From assembly GCF_001500045.1 (NCBI RefSeq), contig NZ_LQIX01000012.1, positions 248,001-312,000 on the forward strand: 64,000 nt of DNA, in the 5' to 3' direction. The translations under genes and the position numbers were made by a program. The DNA comes from Mycobacterium sp. GA-1199. Its GTDB lineage: Bacteria > Actinomycetota > Actinomycetes > Mycobacteriales > Mycobacteriaceae. Position 1 is the stretch's first letter. Every line of letters starts with the position of its first letter. A model generated the notes under the pieces. That model saw only the letters and a list, made by a program, of their open reading frames with translations. It did not search any database and was not told where the DNA came from. Shown one piece after another: positions 16,901 to 26,362 of this stretch.

Positions 16901-18649
16901 TTGACCGCCGAAGTGACCTCGGTTCCCAAGCTGGAGGTGCGTCGCCCGTTCCCGGCCCGGATGGGGCCAAAGGGCGCGCTCATCTACAAGCTGATCACCA
17001 CCACCGATCACAAGCTGATCGGCATCATGTACGTGGTCACCTGCTTCGTCTTCTTCTTCATCGGCGGGCTGATGGCGCTGTTCATCAGGGGCGAGCTCGC
17101 GATGCCCGGGCTGCAGTTCCTGTCCAATGAGCAGTACAACCAGCTGTTCACCATGCACGGCACGATCATGTTGCTGTTCTATGCGACCCCGATCGTGTTC
17201 GGGTTCGCCAACCTGGTGCTGCCGCTGCAGATCGGCGCCCCCGATGTGGCGTTCCCGCGGCTCAACGCGTTCTCGTACTGGCTGTTCTTGTTCGGCGGGC
17301 TCATCGCGGTCGCGGGTTTCATCACCCCCGGGGGTGCGGCCGACTTCGGCTGGACGGCGTACGCGCCGCTGAGCAATGCCATGCATTCGCCGGGCGCGGG
17401 CGGTGACCTGTGGATCATGGGCCTTGCCGTGGCCGGCCTGGGCACCATCCTGGGTGGGGTCAACATGATCACCACCGTGGTGTGCATGCGCGCACCCGGT
17501 ATGACCATGTTCCGGATGCCGATCTTCACCTGGAACATCCTGGTGACGTCGGTCCTGGTGCTGATGGCCTTCCCGATCCTGACTGCCGCACTGCTCGCCC
17601 TGGCCGCGGACCGCCATCTCGGCGCGCACGTCTACGACCCGGCCAACGGCGGGCCGATTCTCTACCAGCACCTGTTCTGGTTCTTCGGCCATCCCGAGGT
17701 GTACATCGTCGCGCTGCCGTTCTTCGGCATCGTCACCGAGATCTTGCCGGTCTTCAGTCGAAAGCCGATCTTCGGTTACACCACGCTGATCTACGCCACC
17801 CTTGGCATCGCCGCGTTGTCCGTCGTGGTGTGGGCGCACCACATGTACGCCACGGGTGCCGTACTCCTTCCCTTCTTTTCGTTCACCACCTATCTGATAG
17901 CGGTGCCGACGGGCATCAAGTTCTTCAACTGGATAGGCACGATGTGGAGGGGTCAATTGACCTTCGAAACACCGATGCTGTTCTCGATCGGGTTCATGCT
18001 CACCTTCCTCCTCGGTGGACTCACCGGCGTGATGCTGGCCAGCCCGCCGCTGGACTTCCACGTGTCCGACACCTACTTCTTGATCGCGCATTTCCACTAT
18101 GTGTTGTTCGGGACCATCGTGTTCGCGACCTATGCGGGGATCTACTTCTGGTTCCCGAAGATGACGGGCCGGTTGCTCGACGAACGGTTGGGCAAGCTGC
18201 ACTTCTGGCTCACGTTCATCGGGTTCCACACCACGTTCCTGGTGCAGCACTGGCTGGGCAACGACGGCATGCCTCGTCGCTACGCCGACTACCTGGCGTC
18301 CGACGGGTTCACACCGCTCAATGTGGTGTCGACGATCGGGGCGTTCATCCTGGGTATCTCGATGCTGCCGTTCGTCTGGAACGTGTTCAAGAGCTGGCGC
18401 TACGGCGAGCCGGTCACGGTCGACGATCCGTGGGGATATGGGAACTCGCTGGAGTGGGCGACGTCGTGTCCGCCGCCGCGGCACAACTTCACCGAGCTGC
18501 CCCGGATCCGTTCGGAGCGACCGGCTTTCGAGCTGCACTATCCCCACATGGTGGACCGGATGCGGGCAGAGTCGCATATCGGTAGGCACGCCACGGCAGG
18601 TGAATCGCCGTCCGGTTTCGGGCCCCGCACAGAGCCCGACCGCAGCTGA
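16901..18649 (+). CDS. ctaD: cytochrome c oxidase subunit I (aa3-type)
   Basis: 582 residues with the 12 transmembrane helices of heme-copper oxidase subunit I. Key segments are visible: [10 protein letters not shown] with the heme a ligand His, the HPEVYI motif of the CuB/Tyr cross-link, WAHHMYATG with the two CuB histidines, and HFHYVLFGT with the heme a3 and heme a histidines. It reduces oxygen to water in the bcc-aa3 supercomplex. The start is a TTG at 16901 with GGGAG upstream. The neighbours are not the serB2/fecB-type context I remember for mycobacterial ctaD, so this may be an additional copy. Confidence 0.93.
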   Translation: MTAEVTSVPKLEVRRPFPARMGPKGALIYKLITTTDHKLIGIMYVVTCFVFFFIGGLMALFIRGELAMPGLQFLSNEQYNQLFTMHGTIMLLFYATPIVFGFANLVLPLQIGAPDVAFPRLNAFSYWLFLFGGLIAVAGFITPGGAADFGWTAYAPLSNAMHSPGAGGDLWIMGLAVAGLGTILGGVNMITTVVCMRAPGMTMFRMPIFTWNILVTSVLVLMAFPILTAALLALAADRHLGAHVYDPANGGPILYQHLFWFFGHPEVYIVALPFFGIVTEILPVFSRKPIFGYTTLIYATLGIAALSVVVWAHHMYATGAVLLPFFSFTTYLIAVPTGIKFFNWIGTMWRGQLTFETPMLFSIGFMLTFLLGGLTGVMLASPPLDFHVSDTYFLIAHFHYVLFGTIVFATYAGIYFWFPKMTGRLLDERLGKLHFWLTFIGFHTTFLVQHWLGNDGMPRRYADYLASDGFTPLNVVSTIGAFILGISMLPFVWNVFKSWRYGEPVTVDDPWGYGNSLEWATSCPPPRHNFTELPRIRSERPAFELHYPHMVDRMRAESHIGRHATAGESPSGFGPRTEPDRS

Positions 18650-18680
18650 CCTCCTCGGCTGCTCAGTCGGTCCGAACCGG

Positions 18681-19667
18681 TTACGGAATCGATTGCTGTC
18701 GTTCGAAAGTCGCGATGATGGCTTCGACCGGCGACCGCCACGTCACACCGAGGTCGCCGGTGGTGGCCGAGTCGTCGGTCGGCGTCGCGGCGGTGAGCAG
18801 CAGGGCGGCCTCATAGGTCAGACCGTCGCCAAGGTCGACAACGCCGGACAGCGCCTCTCCGACGATGCTGAGGCCTCGAAACATGCCCTGGCTGACTGGG
18901 ATTCGCCGGAATCGACGGTTCGTGCCCCGCTCGAGGGCCGAAATCATGTCGTCGAACGCGATCAGTTCGCCCCCGCACACATAGCGGCGCGGTCCGCGGC
19001 CGGGAACGAACAACGCGGCATGCACGTCGGCGACGTCACGGACGTCGATCATCTGCATCCCTCCGCGCAGTCGCGGCGCGATGCCCCATCGCACCAGCGG
19101 CGCCCATCCACGCTCGGTGACACCCGCGGCGGTGTGGAACGCCGGACCCACCACACTCGACGGGTACGTGATGACCACCGGCGCGCCCTGCTCCTGCAGT
19201 CGCCGCGCCACGCGGTCGGCATAGGCCTTGGTCTTCGCGTACGGACTGCGGCCGGGCGCGGTGGGCGTATCGGGACCGATCACGCCGTCGGGCGGTGGGA
19301 ACAGCGCGCTGTAGCTGCTGACCAACACGACGGGGTCCAACCCGCCGGCCACCGCGCGCGTCAGCACCGCCTCGGTGGCGTGGGCGTTCACCTCCCACAT
19401 CAGCGCGCTGCGGCGCCTGTCAGTCCCGACGACTCCGGCGCCGTGCAGTACCGCATCGCAGCCGTCGAGGAGCCCCTTCACCGTGGCGGTCTGCCTGATG
19501 TCGCCGCTGACCGTTTCGACGTCCCCGAGCTCGGCGAGCTTGGCGAGGACCGGAGCCCCCTCCGCGTCGGGCGCGATGAGCAGGCGTACGCGGTGGCCGG
19601 CGCCAAGCAGGGCACGCACGCAGTGGGCGCCGACGTAGCCGGTGCCCCCGGTGACGGCGATCAGCAT
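18681..19667 (-). CDS. NAD-dependent epimerase/extended-SDR protein
   Basis: 328 residues. N-terminal TGGTGYVGAHCVRAL (about 6-20) is the extended-SDR nucleotide motif; the catalytic pair appears as SSYS and YAKTK. This places it near 3-beta-hydroxysteroid dehydrogenase/dihydroflavonol reductase-type proteins. It starts six bases after the 2Fe-2S subunit gene, so it is the last gene of the molybdenum-hydroxylase operon and may act on the same substrate. It converges with ctaD across 31 bases. Confidence 0.8.
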   Translation of the reverse strand: MLIAVTGGTGYVGAHCVRALLGAGHRVRLLIAPDAEGAPVLAKLAELGDVETVSGDIRQTATVKGLLDGCDAVLHGAGVVGTDRRRSALMWEVNAHATEAVLTRAVAGGLDPVVLVSSYSALFPPPDGVIGPDTPTAPGRSPYAKTKAYADRVARRLQEQGAPVVITYPSSVVGPAFHTAAGVTERGWAPLVRWGIAPRLRGGMQMIDVRDVADVHAALFVPGRGPRRYVCGGELIAFDDMISALERGTNRRFRRIPVSQGMFRGLSIVGEALSGVVDLGDGLTYEAALLLTAATPTDDSATTGDLGVTWRSPVEAIIATFERQQSIP

Positions 19668-19673
19668 GGCGGT

Positions 19674-20144
19674 CTAGGTCATCTCGGCGGCACGGTGCAC
19701 CGCGTTGACGATCCCCTGATAGCCGGTGCACCGGCAGAAGTTGCCGGACAAACCCTCGCGTATCTCCTCGTCGCTCGGCTTGGGATTGTCGCGCAGCAAC
19801 GCGGTGATGGAGGTGACGAAACCCGGTGTGCAGAAACCACATTGCAGCCCATGGCATTCGCGCAAGGCGGCCTGCACCGGCGACAGTTCACCGTCCGCAC
19901 CGCCGATGCCCTCGACGGTGGTGACCTCCATACCCTCGGCCTGGACGGCGAAGATCAGGCAGGAGCGGACCGCGTCCCCGTCGACCAGCACCGTGCATGC
20001 GCCGCAGGCGCCGTGCTCACACCCGAGGTGTGTTCCGGTCAACCCACACTTCTCACGCAGGAAGTCCGCGAGCGTGAGGCGCGGTTCCACGGTCGCGGTG
20101 AACGTGCGCCCGTTGACCGTCACTTCGACCGGCATCTCATGCAT
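19674..20144 (-). CDS. molybdenum hydroxylase 2Fe-2S subunit (CoxS/XdhA-like)
   Basis: 156 residues. A plant-type ferredoxin cluster motif CEHGACGAC with a further Cys near residue 62 binds the first 2Fe-2S; the C-terminal helical domain has CGFC and FCRC for the second. Such small subunits carry electrons from the molybdenum centre to FAD. The start is ATG 20144, overlapping the FAD-subunit stop by eight bases; ATG 20135 is an alternative three residues in. Gene order is large, CoxG-like, FAD, FeS. Confidence 0.92.
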   Translation of the reverse strand: MHEMPVEVTVNGRTFTATVEPRLTLADFLREKCGLTGTHLGCEHGACGACTVLVDGDAVRSCLIFAVQAEGMEVTTVEGIGGADGELSPVQAALRECHGLQCGFCTPGFVTSITALLRDNPKPSDEEIREGLSGNFCRCTGYQGIVNAVHRAAEMT

Positions 20145-21012
20145 CGCTTGCCTCCGTGATGGCGCAGGACCACGCGCGGGCGACCATCGTCGCCCCGACC
20201 TTGGCCCGGTAGGTGGCCGACCCCTGCAGGTCGGATGGAATGTCCTCGAGGCCGGACAGGGCCAGCCGCCCGACCTCTTCGGCGCTGACGTCGTGGACCG
20301 GTCGGCCGGTGACGGCATCTTCGGCCACGCTGCCGCGCAGCGGCGTCGAGCCCAGCCCCAACAATCCGATGCCGCAACGACTTACACGGTCGTCGTCGTC
20401 GAGTTCAACCGCCACCGCGGCCCCGGCGATCGCGAAGTCGCCGTGGCGGCGGGCGAATTCCTCCAGTGCGAAACCGGACCGTCCACCCCAGACGGGGAAG
20501 TGCACGGCGGTCAGCATCTCCCCGGGCTGCAGTGAGGTCTCCCAGAGGCCCGTGAAGAAATCCTTCGCCGCGATCTGCCGGGACCCGGTTGCCGAGACGA
20601 CGTCCATCTGCGCGTCGAGCGCGAGCGCGACCGCCGCGTATTCCGCCGCGGGATCGGCGTGTGCGATGGCGCCGCCGAGCGTGCCCCTGGTGCGGATCTG
20701 GAAGTGCCCGATGTGCGGGGTGGCCAGCGTCAGCAGCGGAACCGATTCCGCCACTTCGTCATCCATTCCGACGAACGAGTGCGGTGTGCCCGCGGCGACA
20801 CGTACGGCGCCGTCCACCAGGTCGATACTGCGGAGCTCGTCGATCCGGGAGATGTCGACGAGATTCTCAAAATGCGTCAGGCGCATCGCGAGCATCGGCA
20901 CCAGACTCTGCCCGCCCGCAAGAATTTTCGCGTCCTCGCCGTATTCGGCGAGCATGTCCACCGCCTCCTTCACCGAATCGGGGCGGTGGTAGGTGAACGG
21001 AGCGGCTTTCAC
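20137..21012 (-). CDS. molybdenum hydroxylase FAD subunit (CoxM-like)
   Basis: 291 residues of the CO dehydrogenase medium-subunit family. The FAD-binding signatures AGGQSLVPML (about 32-41) and TLGGAIAHADPAAE (about 112-125) are intact. It accepts electrons from the 2Fe-2S subunit and passes them on to the respiratory chain or another acceptor. Its start overlaps the CoxG-like gene's stop (ATGA) and its end overlaps the FeS subunit start, so the subunits are translationally coupled. Confidence 0.92.
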   Translation of the reverse strand: MKAAPFTYHRPDSVKEAVDMLAEYGEDAKILAGGQSLVPMLAMRLTHFENLVDISRIDELRSIDLVDGAVRVAAGTPHSFVGMDDEVAESVPLLTLATPHIGHFQIRTRGTLGGAIAHADPAAEYAAVALALDAQMDVVSATGSRQIAAKDFFTGLWETSLQPGEMLTAVHFPVWGGRSGFALEEFARRHGDFAIAGAAVAVELDDDDRVSRCGIGLLGLGSTPLRGSVAEDAVTGRPVHDVSAEEVGRLALSGLEDIPSDLQGSATYRAKVGATMVARAWSCAITEASDA

Positions 21013-21716
21013 GGGCGCAGCCGCTCGGTCGGCGCGCTGAGCAGTCGCATCAAGGCGGACTGCAGATCGTCGGCCAGCTCCGCGGTGGGGCTCTTCCTGC
21101 GACGCCGGCCGATCAGGAAACCGACCGCCAAGCCACCGGCTACGGCGGCCAGGACCGGTGCCGCGCGCTTGGCCATCGGTAGCGCAACGACTTTCAGCAT
21201 GTCGATGGAGTCACCGGCATCGGGTTGAGCAGCGACCGCCGCCGTCTCCGTGGTCGGTGCGGTGGTCGCGGCGCCGCCGAGGAGATCCGACTCGAGGTTC
21301 TTGGCGAACTGTCCGATCAGGTTGGACGACACGTCGGCCAGGACGCCGCGGCCGAACTGAGCGGCCTTCCCCGAGATGGTCAAGTCCGTGTTGATCACGA
21401 CGCTGGTCGCGTCGCCCTCGTCCTTGAGTTGCGCGGTCACGACCGCTGCCGCGTTACCACTGCCTCGGGTCTCCTTACCTTGGGCCTTGATGACGACACG
21501 GCGAGCGGCCTTGTCGCGCTCCTCGAACGATGCATCGCCGGAGTAGGACACCGTGATCGGGCCGACCTTGACCTTCACCGCGCCGGTGAAGGCGTCGCCG
21601 TCGACGGACAACAGCTGCGCACCCGGAATGCACGGTGCGACGCGTTCGACGTCGTTGAGTGCCTCCCATGCCGTGTCCACCGGCACGGCGACCCGGAATT
21701 CGTTGTTGAGTTCCAC
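21009..21716 (-). CDS. CoxG-like SRPBCC protein with C-terminal membrane helix
   Basis: 235 residues. The N-terminal 145 residues are a CoxG/SRPBCC ligand-binding domain beginning MELNNEFRVAVPVDTAW. A linker leads to a single hydrophobic helix (about 180-205) followed by a basic RRRRK stop-transfer sequence, so the domain is anchored to the membrane. CoxG in carboxydotrophs helps tether or mature CO dehydrogenase. Here it sits between the large and FAD subunit genes, and probably brings the enzyme to the membrane. Confidence 0.82.
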   Translation of the reverse strand: MELNNEFRVAVPVDTAWEALNDVERVAPCIPGAQLLSVDGDAFTGAVKVKVGPITVSYSGDASFEERDKAARRVVIKAQGKETRGSGNAAAVVTAQLKDEGDATSVVINTDLTISGKAAQFGRGVLADVSSNLIGQFAKNLESDLLGGAATTAPTTETAAVAAQPDAGDSIDMLKVVALPMAKRAAPVLAAVAGGLAVGFLIGRRRRKSPTAELADDLQSALMRLLSAPTERLRP

Positions 21717-21730
21717 TGTGGCTGTGTTCC

Positions 21731-24067
21731 TTACTTCTTGGCGTTCTCGATCGCCTCGACGATCGCGGCGGGGCTGGCGGGTAGGCGGGTCAGGGTGACG
21801 CCGAGAGGTGCCAGGGCATCGTTGATCGCGTTGATGACGGCGGGAGTCGAACCGATCGCGCCGCCCTCGCCGACACCCTTGTACCCGCCGACGCCGGGTC
21901 CGGGGATCTCCACGTGGCCGTACTCGATCGCGGGCACCTCGGTGGCCGTCGGCAGCAGGTAGTCGACAAAGGTGCTCGACAGCGGATTGCCGTCGTCGTC
22001 GTAGGCCATGTCCTCCAGGAGTGCACCGCCGATACCCTGCACGGTGCCGCCGGCAATCTGACCCTCGACCACGTTGGGGTTGATCATCGGACCGACGTCC
22101 TCGCTGACGATGTAGCGGGTCAGGGTGACCCGCCCGGTCTCGATGTCGACCTCACATGTGCAGGCATGCGTGGCGTTGGCCCAGTGGATCATCGCCTCGG
22201 GTGGTGAGGCGAACCGCGCCGTGGCCTCCAACGACGACGAGACACCGGGCGGCAACTGCTGGGGCTCGTAGTAGGCGCGGTAGGCCAGGTCGGCGAAACT
22301 CACGCTCTTGTCCGGGTTTCCGCTCACCACCGCGCGCGAGCCGGTCAACTCCACCTCGGCCTCGTCGACCTCCAGGCGCGGCGCGGCCATCGCGATGATC
22401 TGCTTGCGCAACAACGCGCCCGCCTCAGCGACCGCACCCGCGGTCATCGGACCGCTGCGACTGCCCTGTGTGCCCGCACCGTACGGGGTGACCGCGGTGT
22501 CGCCCTGGATCGTCGACACGTCGGCGATGTCGGCGCCCAGGGCGTCGGCGGTCAACTGCACGACGGTGGTCTCGAGGCTGTTGCCGGTCGACCCGCCGTT
22601 GACGTAGACGTTGATCTTGCCGGTGGGCTCCATCCGGATGGTGCAGCCCTCGGTGCCGAGGTGTCCGGTCGCGGCGCCGGTCGGTTCGATGTAGGCCGAG
22701 AATCCCAGACCGATGTAGCGGCCCTCGGCCAGCGCATCGGCCTGCTCCTTGCGGAAGCCCTCGTGGTCGAGGATCTTGACGGCCTGCTCGAAGGTGTCGG
22801 CGGGTGCGACGTGGTCGTAGGGCATGCCGTTGGGGTTGAAGTAGGGCATCTCGTCGCCGCGCAGGATGTTGCGCCGCCGCAGTTCGACCGGATCCATGTC
22901 GAGCTTGCGCGCGGCGATGTCGAAAAGCACTTCGCGGGCCAACGTTTCGTACTGCCAGGGCCCGCGGTACGCGTGCAGGCCCGCGGTGTTGGAGAACACG
23001 GTCTTGTAGTTGAAGCTGGCCTTCGGCACCCGGTACGGACCGGGGAAGAACATGCCGACGGCGGCGGTGGTCAGCACCGGGTACGGGGTGGGGTAGGCGC
23101 CGACGTCGTAGGCGAAGTCGATGTCGACGGCCAGGATGGTGCCGTCCTCGTCGAGGGCCATCCGGGCGGTGCCGTCGACGTGGCGGGCCTGACCCGCCGA
23201 CATCAGGTTCTCGCGGCGGTCCTCGATCCACTTCAACGCCGCCGGCACTTTGCGCGCGGCCAGCATGATGCACATGTCCTCGCGCATCGGCACAACCTTC
23301 TGGCCGAAGCCACCGCCGGTGTCGCGCATGATGACCCGCACGTTGTGCGCCGGGATGCCGAGTAGTCGGGCGCAGAACGCCCGCAACTCGTGGGGCGTCT
23401 GGGTCGACGCCCACAGGGTCAGTTCCTCGGTCGCAGGCGTCCACTCGACGACCATGCCGCGGCACTCGATCGGCACCGGGGAGTGGATCTGCTGATAGAC
23501 GTTCGCCGATGCGACGCAGGCGGCGTTGGCGAACGTCTCCTCGTCGGGCGGGGCTCCGCCCATGCCGCCCGCGACGTTGTCGGGGTAGGCCTCGTGCACG
23601 ACCACCGACGATCCGACGGCTTTCGTGAAGTCGGCGACCGCGGGCAGTGGTTCGTAGTCGACGTCGACCAGATCGACGGCGTCCTCGGCGAGGTAGCGGC
23701 TGTCGGCCACGACGAGCGCGACCGGATCGCCGACGAACTTCACCTCACCTTCGGCCAGCGGTGGGCGCGGCGTGTCCGGGATGTCCTTGCCGGCGACCGC
23801 GTGCCAGGCCTCTTTGACGTCGGGGTTGAGATCGTCGGCGGTGAACACCGCGTGCACACCCGGCATGGCCAGCGCGGCCGACGCGTCGATGCCGTTGATC
23901 TTGGCCCTGGCGAACGGGCTCCGCACAAAGCACGCGTGCAGCATTCCGGGTCGCACGACGTCGTCGACGAAAGTGCCGCGGCCGGTGAGGAGTCGGTTGT
24001 CCTCGACGCGCGCGACCCGGGTTCCTGCGTAACGGGTCGCGACCTTCTCCGCTGAAGCAGAAGTCAC
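21731..24067 (-). CDS. molybdenum hydroxylase large subunit (CoxL/XdhB-like), noncanonical active-site loop
   Basis: 778 residues, full length for the molybdopterin-binding subunit. Visible motifs are DTGGGFGQK (cofactor region), QGSRSG and the catalytic-glutamate segment GVGEGGAIG near the C-terminus. The active-site loop reads AYRGPW at residues 366-371. Form I CO dehydrogenase has AYxCSFR and form II has AYRGAGR, so this enzyme belongs to neither and should not be assumed to oxidise CO. It probably hydroxylates an aromatic, heterocyclic or aldehyde substrate. First gene of its tight operon; XdhC lies 140 bases upstream. Confidence 0.9.
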   Translation of the reverse strand: MTSASAEKVATRYAGTRVARVEDNRLLTGRGTFVDDVVRPGMLHACFVRSPFARAKINGIDASAALAMPGVHAVFTADDLNPDVKEAWHAVAGKDIPDTPRPPLAEGEVKFVGDPVALVVADSRYLAEDAVDLVDVDYEPLPAVADFTKAVGSSVVVHEAYPDNVAGGMGGAPPDEETFANAACVASANVYQQIHSPVPIECRGMVVEWTPATEELTLWASTQTPHELRAFCARLLGIPAHNVRVIMRDTGGGFGQKVVPMREDMCIMLAARKVPAALKWIEDRRENLMSAGQARHVDGTARMALDEDGTILAVDIDFAYDVGAYPTPYPVLTTAAVGMFFPGPYRVPKASFNYKTVFSNTAGLHAYRGPWQYETLAREVLFDIAARKLDMDPVELRRRNILRGDEMPYFNPNGMPYDHVAPADTFEQAVKILDHEGFRKEQADALAEGRYIGLGFSAYIEPTGAATGHLGTEGCTIRMEPTGKINVYVNGGSTGNSLETTVVQLTADALGADIADVSTIQGDTAVTPYGAGTQGSRSGPMTAGAVAEAGALLRKQIIAMAAPRLEVDEAEVELTGSRAVVSGNPDKSVSFADLAYRAYYEPQQLPPGVSSSLEATARFASPPEAMIHWANATHACTCEVDIETGRVTLTRYIVSEDVGPMINPNVVEGQIAGGTVQGIGGALLEDMAYDDDGNPLSSTFVDYLLPTATEVPAIEYGHVEIPGPGVGGYKGVGEGGAIGSTPAVINAINDALAPLGVTLTRLPASPAAIVEAIENAKK

Positions 24068-24207
24068 CGGTTCACCCTTCTCCTCGCCGTGTAAAGAGTG
24101 ACGTTATCGCATCCGAGAACGACATTTCCATACGCGTTGTCTCATCGGCCGCGGCGAACGCGTCTGCGGTCCTTATCCGGTTGATTACTCGCACCAGGTA
24201 CATGCGA

Positions 24208-25353
24208 TCAACCCTCTAAGCCCTGTTCGTCTCGTCCGTCGTGGTGGATGCGTCCGTCGGTGTCGCTCAGCGGTCGGCCGCCGCCGCCCCACTTGCGCGC
24301 GATGATCTCCGCCGCGATCGACACCGCGGTCTCCTCGGGTGTTCGCGCCCCGAGGTCGAGGCCGATCGGGCTGGCCAGCCGGGTCAGTTCGGCGTCGGTG
24401 AGGCCGCATTCGCGCAACCGGCCCATCCGATCGTCGTGCGTGCGGCGCGATCCCATCACCCCGATGTACCCGACCTCGGGTAGGCGCAGCGCGACCTGGA
24501 GCACGGGGACGTCGAACTTCGGATCGTGGGTGAGCACGCAGATCGCGGTGCGGGCGTCGATCGCGCCCTGTTCGGCCTGTTCCGCGAGGTAGCGGTCGGG
24601 CCACATCACCACCACCTCGTCGGCGCCGGGAAAGCGGGCCGGGGTGGCGAAGACGGGGCGGGCGTCGCACACGGTGATGCGATATCCGAGCAGGGCGCCC
24701 TGCTGAGCGAGGGCGGCGGCGAAGTCGATAGCCCCGAAGATCAGCATCCGCGGCGGTGGTGCGTGGCTGGCGACGAACACCTCCATGCCCGTCTCTTGTC
24801 GCTGGCCGTCGGGGCCGTACGACAGCACGCCCGTGCGGCCGACTGCGAGCAACCCACGCGCGTCGTCGGTGACCGCGGCGTCGAGGCGGGCCGAGCCCAG
24901 CGATCCATCGACCGAATCCGCGCCGATGACCAGGCGACGCCCGATCCGGCCGGCGTCGGGGTGGGCGATGATGGTGGCCACGGCGGTGGGCCGGTGGGCG
25001 GCGATGTCGTCGGCGATCGCAGCCAACTGCGGGAAGGTCTCGCGCGACACCGGTTCGGCGAAGATGTCGATGATGCCGCCGCACGTGAGCCCCACGGCGA
25101 ACGCGTCGTCGTCGCTGATGCCGTAGCGGTGCAATTCGGGCCGACCCGAGGCGACGACCTCGTTGGCCAGTTCGTAGACGGCGGCCTCGACGCAGCCACC
25201 GGAGACCGAACCGGCGACCGAGCCGTCGGGGCTGACCACCATGGTCGCGCCGGGCTGCCGGGGTGCCGAGCGGATCGTGCGCACGACGGTGGCCACGCCG
25301 GCGGCGCCGCCGGACCGCCACACGGTCAGCAACTCATCGAGCACCTCGCGCAC
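24208..25353 (-). CDS. XdhC/CoxI-family molybdenum-cofactor maturation protein
   Basis: 381 residues from a GTG. The N-terminal XdhC_CoxI domain has GSVSGGCVE (about 48-56) and LTCGG near 100; the C-terminal Rossmann-like domain includes ILTHD-type and MGSRRTHDDR motifs. XdhC proteins receive molybdenum cofactor, promote its sulfuration and insert it into xanthine-dehydrogenase-type enzymes. Its position upstream of the large subunit, same strand, fits that chaperone role. The 140-base gap before the large subunit may hold a separate promoter, but no clear motif is visible. Confidence 0.9.
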   Translation of the reverse strand: MREVLDELLTVWRSGGAAGVATVVRTIRSAPRQPGATMVVSPDGSVAGSVSGGCVEAAVYELANEVVASGRPELHRYGISDDDAFAVGLTCGGIIDIFAEPVSRETFPQLAAIADDIAAHRPTAVATIIAHPDAGRIGRRLVIGADSVDGSLGSARLDAAVTDDARGLLAVGRTGVLSYGPDGQRQETGMEVFVASHAPPPRMLIFGAIDFAAALAQQGALLGYRITVCDARPVFATPARFPGADEVVVMWPDRYLAEQAEQGAIDARTAICVLTHDPKFDVPVLQVALRLPEVGYIGVMGSRRTHDDRMGRLRECGLTDAELTRLASPIGLDLGARTPEETAVSIAAEIIARKWGGGGRPLSDTDGRIHHDGRDEQGLEG

Positions 25354-25503
25354 GCTCGCAGTCTAAGCCCGAAACGCTGTGCGAGTGCTCAGCGGGAAGG
25401 GGCGCGAACGCCGGACGGCGCGTCATGTTCGCTCTATCGTTGAAGCATCGCCTGGAATCTGCCCAAACCGCTGTCCATTCCGCGGCTGCCGTCGTTACCC
25501 GCG

Positions 25504-26358
25504 TTGGCCTCCGCTGCCCACGTCCCGGACGGCCGCATGGTGGACTTGCCCGGCCGCGGTACGACGTACGTCGTCGACTCGGGGCCCTGCGACGGCCCCG
25601 TCTTCCTGTTGTTGCACTCGGTGGCGTGCACGGGCGTCATGACGTGGTATCCCGCGCTGGACGCATTGCGGGAACTCGGTCGCGTGGTGGTCTTCGACCA
25701 GCGCGGTCACGGTCAGGGCATCACCGCGCCGCGGTTCCTGCTCGAGGACTGCGCCGACGACGTCGCCGCCCTGGCCGATGCCCTGGGCATCCGGACGTTC
25801 GTGCCGGTCGGCTATTCGATGGGATCGCTTGTGGCCCAGCTGGTCTGGAAGCGCCATCCGGCACGTGTCGACGGGTTGGTGTTGTGCGCCGCGGCGGCGG
25901 CGGTGAACCGAGCCGGCTACGAGCGGATCGCGACCGGCGTGTTCGCCGCTCTGCTCGAATCGCTGAGCCCGCCCGCGAGGCGACTCGCACCCGCCGCGAT
26001 GGTGGGTCCCGGCGCGTTGCAGAACCACCAGTGGCTGCTCAACCAGGTGCGCAGTACGTCGCCCGGTGCGATCACCCGGGCCGTGGCGGAGGTCATCCGC
26101 TTCGACTCGACGACATGGGTCCACGAAATCGACGTCCCCACGGCGGTGGTGGTGACGACACGCGACCGGGCCTTCGGGGTGCGACGGCAGCGGTGGCTGG
26201 CCGATCGGATACCCGACGCCGAAACCGTCGACGTGGCCGCCGGTCACGCCGGATGCACGTTCGCCTCCGACAAGTTCGTCGAAGCGCTGCTGACCGCAGC
26301 CGAGTCGGTCAGCAGACGCCTGCCGCCGATCGAGCGGTACAAGTCCGCCGAAGGGTGA
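25504..26358 (+). CDS. alpha/beta-hydrolase
   Basis: Up to 284 residues if the TTG at 25504 is used; an ATG at 25537 would give 273. The frame is open further upstream to 25444 without a standard start, so the N-terminus is uncertain. The fold is clear: LLLHSVACTG oxyanion region, FDQRGHG, nucleophile elbow GYSMGS, and a late His in AAGHAGC. It precedes the acyltransferase gene by four bases, so the pair may act together in lipid ester turnover. Confidence 0.82.
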   Translation: MASAAHVPDGRMVDLPGRGTTYVVDSGPCDGPVFLLLHSVACTGVMTWYPALDALRELGRVVVFDQRGHGQGITAPRFLLEDCADDVAALADALGIRTFVPVGYSMGSLVAQLVWKRHPARVDGLVLCAAAAAVNRAGYERIATGVFAALLESLSPPARRLAPAAMVGPGALQNHQWLLNQVRSTSPGAITRAVAEVIRFDSTTWVHEIDVPTAVVVTTRDRAFGVRRQRWLADRIPDAETVDVAAGHAGCTFASDKFVEALLTAAESVSRRLPPIERYKSAEG

Positions 26359-26362
26359 CCAC

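Noticed and set aside
16850..18589. 579-codon minus-strand frame opposite ctaD
   Set aside because: His/Arg/Glu-rich shadow of a certain cytochrome oxidase gene.
24100..24130. AGAACGACATTT as a possible KstR site before the CoxL-like gene
   Set aside because: The second half-site does not match GTT; it fails the consensus.
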